In this document: in pieces, positions 20,275 to 32,400 of the stretch | Layout of the letters: each line of letters starts with the position of its first letter | How positions within the stretch are numbered: position 1 is the stretch's first letter | NCBI GenBank assembly: GCA_029215795.1 | Contig: JARDYH010000007.1 | Span: forward strand, 76,209,763 to 76,273,762 | Source: Anniella stebbinsi | Taxonomy: Eukaryota > Chordata > Lepidosauria > Squamata > Anniellidae | DNA: 64,000 nucleotides | Direction: 5' to 3' | The notes under the pieces: model-generated | Told to the model about the DNA's origin: nothing | What the model saw: the letters and a program-made list of their open reading frames with translations, nothing else | Databases searched by the model: none | Translations under genes and position numbers: made by a program

Positions 20275-22713
20275 TAACTGCATATAATTGTTTGATCTAC
20301 AAAACCAGACTCAACTAACAGCTCATGAGCTCGAGCATAATACACTCCTTGTATTTTCTCCCCAGCTACATCTAGAAATCCAAGATGAAATCATGCACTG
20401 GACCACACAAGTACCTTCGAATGCTGCAATTTGTAAATGAATAAACAAAAAAATAGTCTGCATCTGGGAGCATCAGAATGCACTGCTTCAATAGCCAAGA
20501 ATGGAACCTCCATATTGAGAGGTAGTGTTCCTCTGGTTAGCAGACGCTGAAGGCAAACAATTGTGGGTATATCAATTACTTTCATTGCCCGGCTTGTGAG
20601 CTTCCCATAGGTATCCAACTGGCCACTGTGAAAGTCAATGTACTCAACTGCGTGGAGGTTTGGTCTGATCCAGAAATAGGATTAACTTCATCTTTAGTAT
20701 GTCCAAATGGTTTCTGAGTTGTGATGGGAGTTTGGCTTATAGTCCCTTGGTGGCTTGTGAGTTGCAGCACATGCAGAAATAAAAATGTATAACGCTAAAG
20801 GCACACTAACAAAGTACAACAGGCCTATTTTTTTAAAAAAAAGAAATAAAGCCTTTGACAACCCCTTTGATGTTTGTGCAAACTCATTTTCTTGAGCTCA
20901 TTGAATGCAAATGGTATTAACCCCTCATTCATCTGTTCAAAATTGGACATAGCATGGAGGTGTAAGGTGTGTCTGGGATGGAAGCACCTTCATCACAATT
21001 TGAAATTGTGGACAGGTAAATTTTGGAGTGGACAGGTGAATTTTGCACTGATTTTGCTTTCATCGTTTTCCTAACACCGACTCAGTTGCTCAGGTCAGGA
21101 AGTACTCATTCACACATACAACATGATGCAGCCTAGAGTATTTTGTATATAGGTGGGATATAAATTGAATAAATCATCATCATCAGACACTGGCTAAATG
21201 TCCCTAAAGATGGGGAGAACTCATGAAGATAATGGCATATTCAGCAGCATCCCTGTCTCTTGTAATAATCTGCAATTTTGCCCTCCAACAGGTAGCATGG
21301 AACAATTGTTTTTTTCTCTACAAAGACATAGAACTGCATTTCTTCACACACACACCAACACTGGGCCTATCCAGATGCTGTGTGCCGGGACGGAACCTCG
21401 ATCCAGCAAGAGTGTCAAAAGATGTGTTCACCTCTCCTATGATGATGTATTCAATTTTATCTCACCTAGGCAGCATCGTGTGTGTGTGAATCAGTACTCC
21501 CTGGCCTGAGCCTTAATGCAGGGGAAGCACAGCATCTATTCCAGGATCTACCACATGTAGTTGCAGTTGTCTCCTTGATTCCAAGATCAAACTCCACCAT
21601 TGTCATCTTTGTTGTTTCTGTGGTGAGACTGGGTGGTTGTGGTGAGGGAGCTGTGAGGAGATGTGTGAATGTTTGTAGCTGGAGTGGGCAAGGTTTTTCC
21701 CACTGAAGGCTGCATTCCCCCAGTGGAAATCTGTCAGGTCCTACACTCTGGGCAGGGCCAGACCCCTAGGCATTCATCTGCACATACTCCACGCCATTCA
21801 CATACACACACGATCCGCTGGTGGAATGTGTGAATGAATATGCGCTTTCAGAGGGCTTTTCTCTGTCTGCCTGTTGACTCAGGTGGGGAGGAGGCTCCCC
21901 ACCCAGCCAGCCTGTTTGTGGACATCCTTTGAAAGCATCAACTGGATCTGCTGTGAGTTTGGGGGCAACAGGGAGAGATGCTAAGTAGGATGCTAGGAGG
22001 ACATATTAAGAGGGGTTGAGGTTGCCTGCAGCTCAAGGGTTGCAGGGTACCAACCTTGGGGTTACAACCTCTTGGCCAGTTCTGCTTTCTCCCTGGTCAA
22101 TCATGTCTGAAGAAGCAGCCCTTAAAAAGAGCCTGCTTTCCCATTTGCTATTCATCACTGAGTGTATGATTATGTAAGAAGCACTAGCTGGAAGGAAATC
22201 TGAAGGCAGTCCTGTCTCCCAGAGGTCTTTTAAAGGATCTCATAAACCACCGAGTGTACCCGACCTGTCTGTAATGGGTCATATATATAAAAAGAGTATT
22301 TCCCTAAGACGCAGTATTACATCAGTCCAGCCCCCAGGCTGAGAATCCGTGAACATCGGTGACATATGGTCAGAATGATTACTTTGGAGACAAATCTGAA
22401 ATATAACTTTATTGATATGAACCATGCACATGTATCTTGCAAAATCCTTCTTGTTTTTACGGCAGCTTGTTGAGGCTTGGTAGGCAACGACGCTCAAAAG
22501 CACAATTGTGGAAAGCACTTTGTAGGGATGATTTTGGCAGTACCTTTGAATTATTGTTCACTAGGAGAGAAAATAAGGATTCATTGATGTTTTTTGCAAT
22601 CCAGGGGCACCCAGAAGGCATTGGGGAAGAGACATGATTCAGGAGTAGAGCACATGATTTGCATGTGGAAGACCTTAGTTCAGTCCCTGGAATTTCTAGC
22701 TAACAGGATCAAA
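20275..22713. other. Intergenic spacer; nothing recognised
   Basis: I see no exon of either gene, no RNA gene and no clear transposon ends. Open frames near 21198-21706 carry no recognisable domain. Confidence 0.4.
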
Positions 22714-22845
22714 TCCAGATCTACACCAAGCAGGACATGACACTTTGAAAACAGTTTCAAAACTGTATATGGAGTGTGTCCTGGGCTCCAACAGTTGTCA
22801 CTACTGTTATAAATCATTTTAAAGCAGTAGTGTAGATCCTGCCCA
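22714..22845. repeat. Small foldback element, AGATCTACACCAAGC family (copy 1)
   Basis: Left arm CAGATCTACACCAAGCAGGA, right arm GTAGTGTAGATCCTGCC, with an inverted interior (AACAGTTGTCACTACTGTTAT). Related copies lie at 29430-29580 and 46301-46450. Confidence 0.6.
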
Positions 22846-22974
22846 GATTTCCTGCCTTTAAAAAAACCCAAAACTTTAAAGCAGCTAGCTATGGAGGGAA
22901 CTGATTGGTCCTTTTTCCCCTTGCCACTTCTCCTATATAAACCAATTCCCAAACCACACACAAAACACTATGCA

Positions 22975-22976
<2 letters not shown>

Positions 22977-23006
<30 letters not shown>
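22977..23006. repeat. (AT)n microsatellite
   Basis: Pure AT run just beyond the 3' end of gene B. Confidence 0.9.
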
Positions 23007-23053
23007 CCCCTTCCAGGCCTAGTAGCAACATCAGAGTTTTTCTGTGCAAGGCA

Positions 23054-23059
23054 TTTATT
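23054..23059 (-). terminator. Candidate polyadenylation signal, gene B
   Basis: TTTATT on the + strand, that is AATAAA on the minus strand, about 60 bases after the TGA at 23120-23122. The distance suits a very short 3' untranslated region and supports exon 23410-23120 being the last exon of gene B. Confidence 0.5.
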
Positions 23060-23119
23060 GTGTGCTTGTTGTCATTCCCTAGTCATGGTTGTTTACTGGG
23101 GTTTTAGATACAAAGCAAC

Positions 23120-23410
23120 TCACCAGCCCATAAAGTCTCTGGCTTTCCAAGCATCAATAACCTCAGCGATGTTCCCCACAACCTTTCCATTCGGTAGTAC
23201 CAGGTCATCAGAGCTGTCACCATTGAAGTTCCCGCAGGATGCACACAGCTGGCCTGCCAGGCTGTTTTTGACTGAGACTGTCACTTCCCCTCTGAGGCCA
23301 AAGAGAACCCGAAGGCCAGCCCCATGGCTGATTGTGACAACATCTTGGAGGAGACTCACGGACACTTCTTCAGAAACAGTGGCTGGCAGCTTCACCGGCT
23401 GTCCATTCAC
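23120..23410 (-). CDS. FCGBP: Gene B exon B18: unit D7, second half of VWD, C-terminus
   Basis: Acceptor TGTATTTTAG, exon from 23410 (VNGQPVKLPA). CASCGNFN replaces CGLCGN. It ends [11 protein letters not shown], then TGA at 23122-23120. The matching exon in gene A ends at the same residue. TG|GTGAGT at 23124/23123 would also serve as a donor (287 nt, phase 2), but an AATAAA about 60 bases downstream favours a terminal exon. Without C8, the last VWD is incomplete compared with the other units. Confidence 0.86.
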   Translation of the reverse strand: MNGQPVKLPATVSEEVSVSLLQDVVTISHGAGLRVLFGLRGEVTVSVKNSLAGQLCASCGNFNGDSSDDLVLPNGKVVGNIAEVIDAWKARDFMGW

Positions 23411-26400
23411 CTAAAATACACAGGTGCACAGAGAAAGAGAGCACGGCATGTATCAAGATCACTTAACACATTGGTCTTCAGGTGGTGGGCAGGGACCCAT
23501 CATGGAGGCCTACCTAAAGTCATGACTAGCCTGTTCCCCTTGGTGTGGGAGGAGGAGTTTTAGACTATGAATCAGAATCAGCTTCTGAAGCTGAAGAAAC
23601 AGGACTAGAAACGTCCCACCTTACAAAGGAAGTGGAGGAGGTGATTCTCCCAGGCTCTTCACCCACCAGGGATGAATCTTAACAAGAACTTATCAGTGAG
23701 AATATGAACAACATACAGTCTGTGGGAACTCAAGAATCCTCTGAGGGGGAGGGGACTTCAGAGCTAACCGATCCCAGAGTATGCTTTAGGTTCAAATGGG
23801 TGGCGCTAAAAATAGGTTAGAGGCAGTCAACTCGGCTAGCCTCTCGCCAAAGGCTTCTTCAAAGAAATACTCCTTGAAGTGAAAGGGTCTTAAGGCAAAG
23901 GCCACCACCTTTGTTGAAAGAACAATTGTCTTGTTTAGTTTAGCCAAGTGTTAGCCTGGAGTAAGGTTCCTATGTTTAAACTCTCTTGAGGTGCAAGGAG
24001 TTGTTTGTTTATTGAATAAAGCTTTGAGGATTACTTGGCATACCTCTTTATTATCTCACACTCCAGTGGGAGGGCTTGGAACCGCGACACCTAAGGTGGA
24101 GAATACCATGAGCATAGCCACCATTTTTTCTTGTCTGCTCTGTGTGCCCCCATGACATGACGTAGCAAGCCAAGCTTTCTTACCCAAGCCTCCTTGTTTC
24201 TGTTAATGGCAACAAAGGCCTGTCGGAAGAAGACATAGATCGAAGCAGCTGCCCTTGCCTCGCCATGGCTGCAATCCCTCACGTCCACCATCACCCGGAA
24301 CCAGGTACGGGCTGTGGCGTTGCAGAGAGAAACCACCTCATAGACACCATCGTATAATATTTCCCCAGAGGTACCATCAAAGGTGGTGAGTTGGGCTCCT
24401 AAGGTGAGGGTACACTGGCCTTCTTGCCTCACACAGCTTCGGACGCCCTTCTTGAGGGCGCACGTCTCCCCTTTCCTGCAGCTGATTTCTTCACAGGTGA
24501 GGCGGCCTGAGGCGTGACAGGTGCATTTCTCAGAGCAGTCCTTGGAGATGATGGTTTCTTCAGCCTACAGGGAATAATTCCCGGACAAAGGTCAGTGATG
24601 TACTGCTGCTCTGGAACTGGTAAGTTTGTTTATTTGCTTATCTAAAATATTTATTTCATTCTGATGAAAATGGAGATTTTGTCCCAACAGAAAAAGTTGA
24701 CATTTCAAAATGAGTTTCTGCATTTGGCTGGGGTTGAGGAAAGCATTTTCATTTAAATAAATGCTTCCTTCTTGAAATATCAAGTTGAACGAAACAAATG
24801 GTGGGGGGATTTTCTCATGGGAAACTACAAAGTATCTCCTTTATGTTCATGACTGAGATGCAGGCAGATCAGCTATGCGTCTTTACTTAGAAATAAGTCT
24901 CTTTGTGGTCAATGGACTTATTCCCTGGTAACTGTGCACAGGCTTGCAGCCTTACATTGCAATCCTATGTATGCCTTCTTTGAATTAAGTCCCATTGAGT
25001 TAAATGGACCTTATTCCCAGGTAAGTAGGGATGGGGGAGAAATTTGTTCAGTTCCCGGATTCCTATGTCCCAAACCAAAATGCAAAGCACAGTTATATTT
25101 GATACTAGCAATTTCCCAAATTTTGTGATGCAGTTCTCCAAACAATGTTGTGATGCAGTTTCCCTCTGCCGCAGGGAAAGGAGGAGGTAGCTACGGACGC
25201 TCAAGTTTCAAGGTGAGCAGACTGCAAGCAGAGCCCTGCTTGAGTCAAACTCACTTGCTTCTGCACAGTATATTAGGAGAAAGTTCACCTACCTTGATGT
25301 AGCGCCCATCATGCACACAGCCACACCTGTCCATGGGCACACATGTTTCCCCATCAGACACGTAGCCAGCATTGCACTGGCAGCCTTCAAAGCATTTCTT
25401 AGTGCACAGGGTGGGAGCAGATAGGCCTGAGCAGGTGAGATCACAAGAACTGGTACACAGTTCATACTGACTGTTGGCTGGGCAAGTGAAGGCTGGAGAG
25501 AGAAGTGAAGTGTTGTTATAGGACTGCCAACAAAAGCCTGTTTTGATTCTCACGGGGTGGGTTTCAAGGGACAATAATGGCAACTGAGCAATATGTATTG
25601 TAATGGGTAACTTGTGGTCCTCCAGATCTTTTGGTCTGCAACTCCCATCAACCCCAACCATTGGTGATGCTGGCTAGGGCTGGTTGTAGACCAACACAAC
25701 TGGTGGACCACAACTTACCACCATCTTGTGCTCAGGGATTTGGTGATGATTATTGTAATGTTGAGGCCATGGGCTAAATTGCCCTAATGTTGTCAGAGAG
25801 GGGTGGAGTGGAGAAAAAGCGCTCTCTGTGATTAGCTGAGCTGGTCCAGTCCTAGAGAGAGGCAGGTCAAGCACACAACCTTAAGGAAGTAGTAGGAGAA
25901 GCATAGAGCTAGGAAAGATTCAACCAGAGGGCCTTGGAAGACAACAGCCAAAGGAAGAGGGATTTAAAATATGAGAGGTGGGGGATTCGTTGTTTGTTTA
26001 TTGCACTTATAACCATCCCTCCTCTAGGGTGGCATATATGGTTCATCTCCCCACCACTTATTTTATCCTCACAACAACACTGCAAGGTAGCCTAGGCTAG
26101 AGTTCATGGCTCAGTTCAGACAACACTTTAGTCAATGCAGTGTGAAAACTCCACTCAACAGTTGAGTTTTTAGGGGGTACTCCCCATACAACATGTTCTA
26201 ACTCCACCATTGTTGACTGTGAGCTACCATGGAGTTGAGTAAAATCCATTGCGATGTTTGATTGACAGTTCCTCTGCCCTCTCTCCTCCCCCGGTCCTCC
26301 CGATGGTATCCCATCAGCCATTGCTGCAAAAATAAATCCCGGCGGCTCTCCTAGAGTGGCACTTGCTCCCTTCGCCACCCTTGCCAAAGAACTCTGTAGC

Positions 26401-29400
26401 CAGTGGGAAAAGTCAATTCAACAGAAAACTCCACGGAGCCCGCCACACAACACACAACACAACAGTTGTGCAGGAACTCTCCTCTGCACAGTGTGAATAT
26501 TCTGCATGGAATGTTTTCCAAAATAAAACCTCCACCGTTGCGTGAAGTTTTCCCACCAGACAACACGTTTCTCAACAGTGGTGTAAAAACTCCACCATGG
26601 AGTTCTAAAACCACCATTGAGAAACGTGTTCTCTGAATTGAGCCAGTGACTCGTGCAAGGTCATTCAGTGAACTTTGTGTCTCAGTGGGGATTTGAACCT
26701 GGGTTTTCCCCAGTAGTGCCGGCTCCAGGTTTCCGAGAGCAAGATACTGCCAATGGGGCCCTTCTCTTGGTGAATCTAGCTTCTCACCACCATGGTTACT
26801 ACTTGCTGTTGCTCCTCATCTCCTTTTCTCATCATTGCTATCACTTGCTTGACCGGCAGAGAGCCCGTGAACAAGTAGGCTGTGGCATCTAATTGCTCCT
26901 CCTCCTCACTGCCACCATTGTCTTGGCCAACGGGAGGTGAACCAGCAGGTTGCAATGGTGAAGAGGAGCAAGTCCGGGGGACTCTTGCTGAGATGTGGGC
27001 CTGATCGTGCCTACCCTTGATGCCGGCCCTTTCCCTCCAGTGCTAGCCTGACACCCTAGCCAGTACACCAAGCTGGTTCTCAGAAAAGAGGGGGAAGCAG
27101 AGGTACAGGGGGAGGAAAAAACAATGGGAGAAAGGATGGGCAAAGAGCAGCACTGCATGTGGCTAAGAGTGCTACAGAAAGACGGGAGGCCTATCCCGTC
27201 TTTCCGGCAGGCCTATCCGGATGAATTTTAAATGTTTTAATGATGTGTTTCTTTTGTTTTTAAAATTTTTAACTTTGTCATGCTTGTATTTGCATTGTGT
27301 TCCCCGCCTTGATCCGTAGGGAGAGGCGGGTTATAAATAATAATAATAATAATAATAATTATTATTATTATTATTATTATTAGACAAGGCAGCAAGCCTA
27401 ACAGAGTTGTTGACCACAGCAGAAGCAGACCCATTCTCAGAAACTTACGGCAGAAGGAGGCTGTCCTCCACGTCTTGAGGTTTGCTCCAGCAGCTTGGCA
27501 CGCAGCCGCATATGCCTGAAGGCTCTGGCAGAGGGTTTCCTTTGCTCCTTTGTCAGCACACATGTCATAGAGGCACTGGTTAAAATACTCAGCGGGCTTC
27601 ACCATGCTGTGACATTCACTGAAAGGGCCCAATGCATCTTCCATCAGCCCGCACAAGCTCGGTGTCTGGTACGGCTTCGTCTTGATGGCGTCGCACAAAG
27701 GGCAATTCTGCCCACAGTGGTCAGAACAGCTGACATTGTCAACTGAAACCTTCCAAGATGCTCCAAATTCTATCACGTTCTGGGTGCTCCTCTCATCGGG
27801 CAGTTGGAATTCATCGGTCCTGACACCATTGAAGTTGCCACACAGGCCACATACATGTCCTTGGTAGGAGCTGGGGATTAACACCATGGTATAATAGGAA
27901 GAATCATAGAGGACCTTGAAGCCAAAATTGGTCTGGAGTACAATATTCTTCCCCTCTTGATTTACCCAGACACTTCTTCTCCCTAACACCAGCGGCAGGG
28001 CATAGGCCTCTCCATCCACCTGTGCCAATAGAAGAGAAAAATCCATATCCTATTCAGTTAGAAGGAAAGGGAGACTCAAGGCAACACCTCATGTTTCCAG
28101 GGAAAAGGGAAGCATGAGTGAGCCAGCCGAGGAGTGTAAACTTCTTCTTTTCATGCTTTCATAACGTGCAAGCATGAGATGTGCGACAGGGTTCCTCTTT
28201 GTATGTTACACTAACACTACAGCAAGAGGAAACCCAAGTCACTAATGCTTCCTCTTAACTCATCATCTTGTCCCTTGCAAATTTAGGTGGTCATGTGTCT
28301 TCTTTTACAGAGGACAGTGCTCTATTTGAAGGACAGATGGAGGATGGTGCTCTATTTTGAAAGGTGGCCCAAGTCCAGTAGAAAGATAAAGAACTACAAG
28401 GGCATCATCAGATGGGGGGGGAGGGGGGATTTTCACATTTCCCTACCGTCGCTATGGCCTCCTGCTGCAGTCCCACAATAGTGACAATCTCCTTACATGG
28501 GGAGGGAAAGAGGAAGCAGCAACAACCAAGTGGCCCATTCAGGGGCTGTTTTTATCGTGCTGCTTTTCCTGCACACAGCAAGCAATGGCAGCAATTTTCG
28601 TTAAAAAAAATAAGTCGGATTTTCTGGGGTTTTTTTATTGCAACAGAAAAACGAGAGGGAGGCAGATGGCGTTGTCTAAAGGATGCGTGAAAAACCGTGA
28701 GTGGGCAGTAACGAGGGTGCGATCAAAGGCTCATCTGATGACGCTGTGAGAAGGGGGAAGCACAAGGGGGCCTTGAAACTGCCCATCAACACTTAGCACC
28801 TAGCCACAGCCATTCCACCTAAATCATGATAATTCTTTCTAAATTTGCATCTCTACGCATAAAACATCATGTGCATATTTTATGCAAATCAGGGTCCTGG
28901 TGGTGGTTGTTGTTGTTGTTATTTCAATGCATGTCCTCCCTTTTGGCAATTCATAACTGGACACCCTACAGGTGACTCACTTGGTGGCAAGGCCGGCGTC
29001 GACACCCTGCATCTTTGGCCATACAGCTGATCCATGGCTTGGAATCCCCTTACATTATTACCAGGGAGCTAGGTCTGGGAACCATCATCTTCATTTCCCA
29101 CAATTCCACCGGTATAGTGACACTCTGGGGCATTGTGGGAAAAGAAGCACTGGTTAGCCTAGACCCAGATACCAGGTGCTGCTCCTGGCATTGTTACTGC
29201 TGCCTGCCTGCCAAGGTAAGCCTGCCTACAGGGGAAGGGGCCCAACTTTCCCTTGCCTCCCCCAAACCTGGAGCCAGCCCTGCCTGGGAGATATTTCATA
29301 CTAGCCATCATACATATCATTTATTGGACCCATTACTGGCTTTTAGACTGGTTAAAACTGGACACTGGAAGATCAACACTTCCCAAGAGAAGGCATCAGT

Positions 29401-32400
29401 CCTGCTGTGAATATAACTTCGTTCTCCCAGGCAGAATCTACACTGCTGTTTTAAAGTGCTTTAAAGTGCTTTATAACAGTAGTGACAACTGTTGGGGCCC
29501 AGGACACACTCCAAAACAGTTGTCACTACTGTTATAAAGTGCCTTAAAGTGCTTTAAAGCAGCAGTGTATATCCGCTCCCAGTGTTTCTCCAAGGAAGTA
29601 TGAAACTATGTTCAAAATCTAAGGCCCTCCTCTGAGTGCCTACTCCGAGGGAAGCTCGGAGGTCGGCAACAAGGGAGAGGGCCTTCTCTGTGGTGGCCCC
29701 CCAATTGTGGAACGATCTCCCTGACGAGGCCCGCCTGGCGCCAACATTGTTATCTTTTCGGCACCAGGTCAAGACTTTCCTCTTCTCTCAGGCATTTGGC
29801 AGTATCTGAGGAGCCTGGGTTTGTTTTTGTTTTTGTAGCTTTTTGGGTTGTTGTAGTGGTTTCAAATGTATGTGTGTATTGTGTGTATGTTGTATGTTTT
29901 TCCTGTTTTAATTTTTGTATATTGTTTTTAATTGTTTTAATCTTATGTAAACCGCCCAGAGAGCTTTGGCTATGGGCGATATACAAATGTAATTAATAAA
30001 TAGGATAAATAAATAAATAAATAAATAGTGGAGGAGTTGCTGTCTGTACATGGGCAGGAAAGGCAGGTCTGTTGATGTCACAGTAAAATGAACAATAAAG
30101 GGGACCTACCATAACCTTCCAAGCCATTCCCTTCACAAGAGTGATGACATAACCATGAACGGTGACGACAACCATCTTTGGCAGAACTTTGTCTCCAGAG
30201 CTCTCATTCTCCACAACCACAGAAAACCTTGCAAGCTCAGGATCCCTGCTACAGACTTTGGCCAAAGTGTAACCACAGGAACCTGGGAAGGTGAAGGCCC
30301 GTCCATCAAAGGTAAGGTAGTGGACTCCTCTGCTCACACTACATTTGGCACAGCCAACGGGTTGGCAGCCTTGGACACCGTTCTTCACCCTGCATTCCTC
30401 TTGGGCCCCACAGGAGACCTTCTGGCATTCCACAGCTCCATTGTCTTTGCAGTGGCATCTGTCCTGGCAGGAAGGATCGGGGACAAAATCATCTCCCTTT
30501 TTGTAGTATCTTCCCTTATAAAGGCAGCCACAGTCTCCCTTAGGGACACACTGGTCACCACTCAGGACAAAGCCAACATTGCAATAGCATCCTTCTTTGC
30601 AGGACATCTTACACCCATCAGGAGCGGAGAGGCCATGGCACGTGACGGGGCAACCATTTCCGCAGAGATCATAGTGTGCGTTGCGTGGGCAGGAAGGTCC
30701 TAAAAGAAAACACAGGAGACCATGAATAACTGCAAAAGAATGGGGGTTGTAACAATATCTCAGACTAGATGTCATGCTCCATCACACCAGCGATTCAGTG
30801 CTCTCTCACCATGCCTGGGGTGCAGATTTGTAGCACAGTACTCACATGACGCCATGCCTGTCATGCTGACACCTTGGCTGAATTCGGACAACACGATAGT
30901 CAATGGTGGGGTAATAATCAACTTTACAGTTGTTCATACTCCCCACACAACATGGTAATAAATAATAAACTGTGGTGTGGATTAGGATCAGCGCTGAGTT
31001 GACTATGGCAGCATTCGGACAACATGAGAGTCAATACAATTGACGATAGTTTCCCCCTCCCCAGTTGACTATTGTGTTGTCCGAATTCAGCCACAGTCTC
31101 TTCTCCAGCCTTTCCTAGAACACTAAAAGTCTGGATTATTTTCCCTAAATGCATTTAATCTGCCCTAAGTCTCTTTGTAGTTTTAAAGGAACTGGGGGCT
31201 TGAATGGATTGCATCAGGTCCTGGTAGGGAAAAGCGATCTCTCCCAGCAGCTGGCTGCAAGCCTCCATATAAAACCCAAACCCAGCATTCCAGGCTCAAA
31301 AGCCTTTTTTAAAATCAGACAAGGCCTGAATCTCTGCAGAGACAGAACAGAATAGAATAGAATTTATTATGGTCACAAGACCAGCAAAGTAGAACAGCAC
31401 AACACAAGACCAACAAAGTAAGATGGGGCTATAGATACAATAATGAAAAGAGGTAATAATTAATTAAAAATACAGATAAACAATAAATATTTTTTTAAAA
31501 AAATGATTGAATTGTACATGTGCCACTCATGATAATATAGAATTTAAAACGTTAAAACATTATCACAGTCTGATGATATCATCCTACGCTGACATGCAAT
31601 TGCAGCAGCACAAAATTTAGCCACCTTGGAAGTTATTTAAGAATTCTGGTCGGTCAGGGGATAATCTATATAAAACACATCAGATCTCCCAGGTATTCGT
31701 TGTAAGACAGGAATAATAAAAATGTACTGAAAATCACAACAGAAGGAACAGTACAGCAGTACATGGCCCACAGTCTCTACCATGCCAGCTCTACAGGAGC
31801 AAAAGCACTCAGAATGTGGAATATTATTGTATGTGGAATATTATTGTATCTACCCTCCAAAAGTGCAGAGGGCAGCACGTTAAATTTAGCCAGTGTGAAT
31901 GCTTTCCTGTATTTTGGAATAGTTAAAATAGTTAAATAGGTTGCAGGTAAAAAAGCCTGCCCTCTATCTCTGAATTCAGAATATGGATTGGCTACAGAGA
32001 CAGGATTGTACTCCCCCGATGCCCCCAAAGAGCCAGACTAAAGGGCTGTTCCATTTTTGCCCAGGAGAATGGCGGTCTGGTTGAAGCGCTCATCTGCCAG
32101 GACCTGACTGGAGGGAGAAAGAGAAGGGGAGGGGTGGAGTGGAGTGGAAGAGCGAAGGAGCGAAGGAGCGAAAGAGCAGCTATTCAGGTGAAAAGGATCA
32201 TAAGCTTGACACGCTGGTGAAAAAATGCAGAGGAAAACCGGGGGGGGGGGTGAAATTAGATGTGATGGAGGTCATCATCTTAGCAAGAGGGGAATCAGGA
32301 CTTCTAGGCTCTACATTCTATACTTTTTCTGACTCTCATGCAAAAGAATAGAGCTGAGTGGGAACAATTCGCCAATGTACACACACACCAGGTTTGCCTC

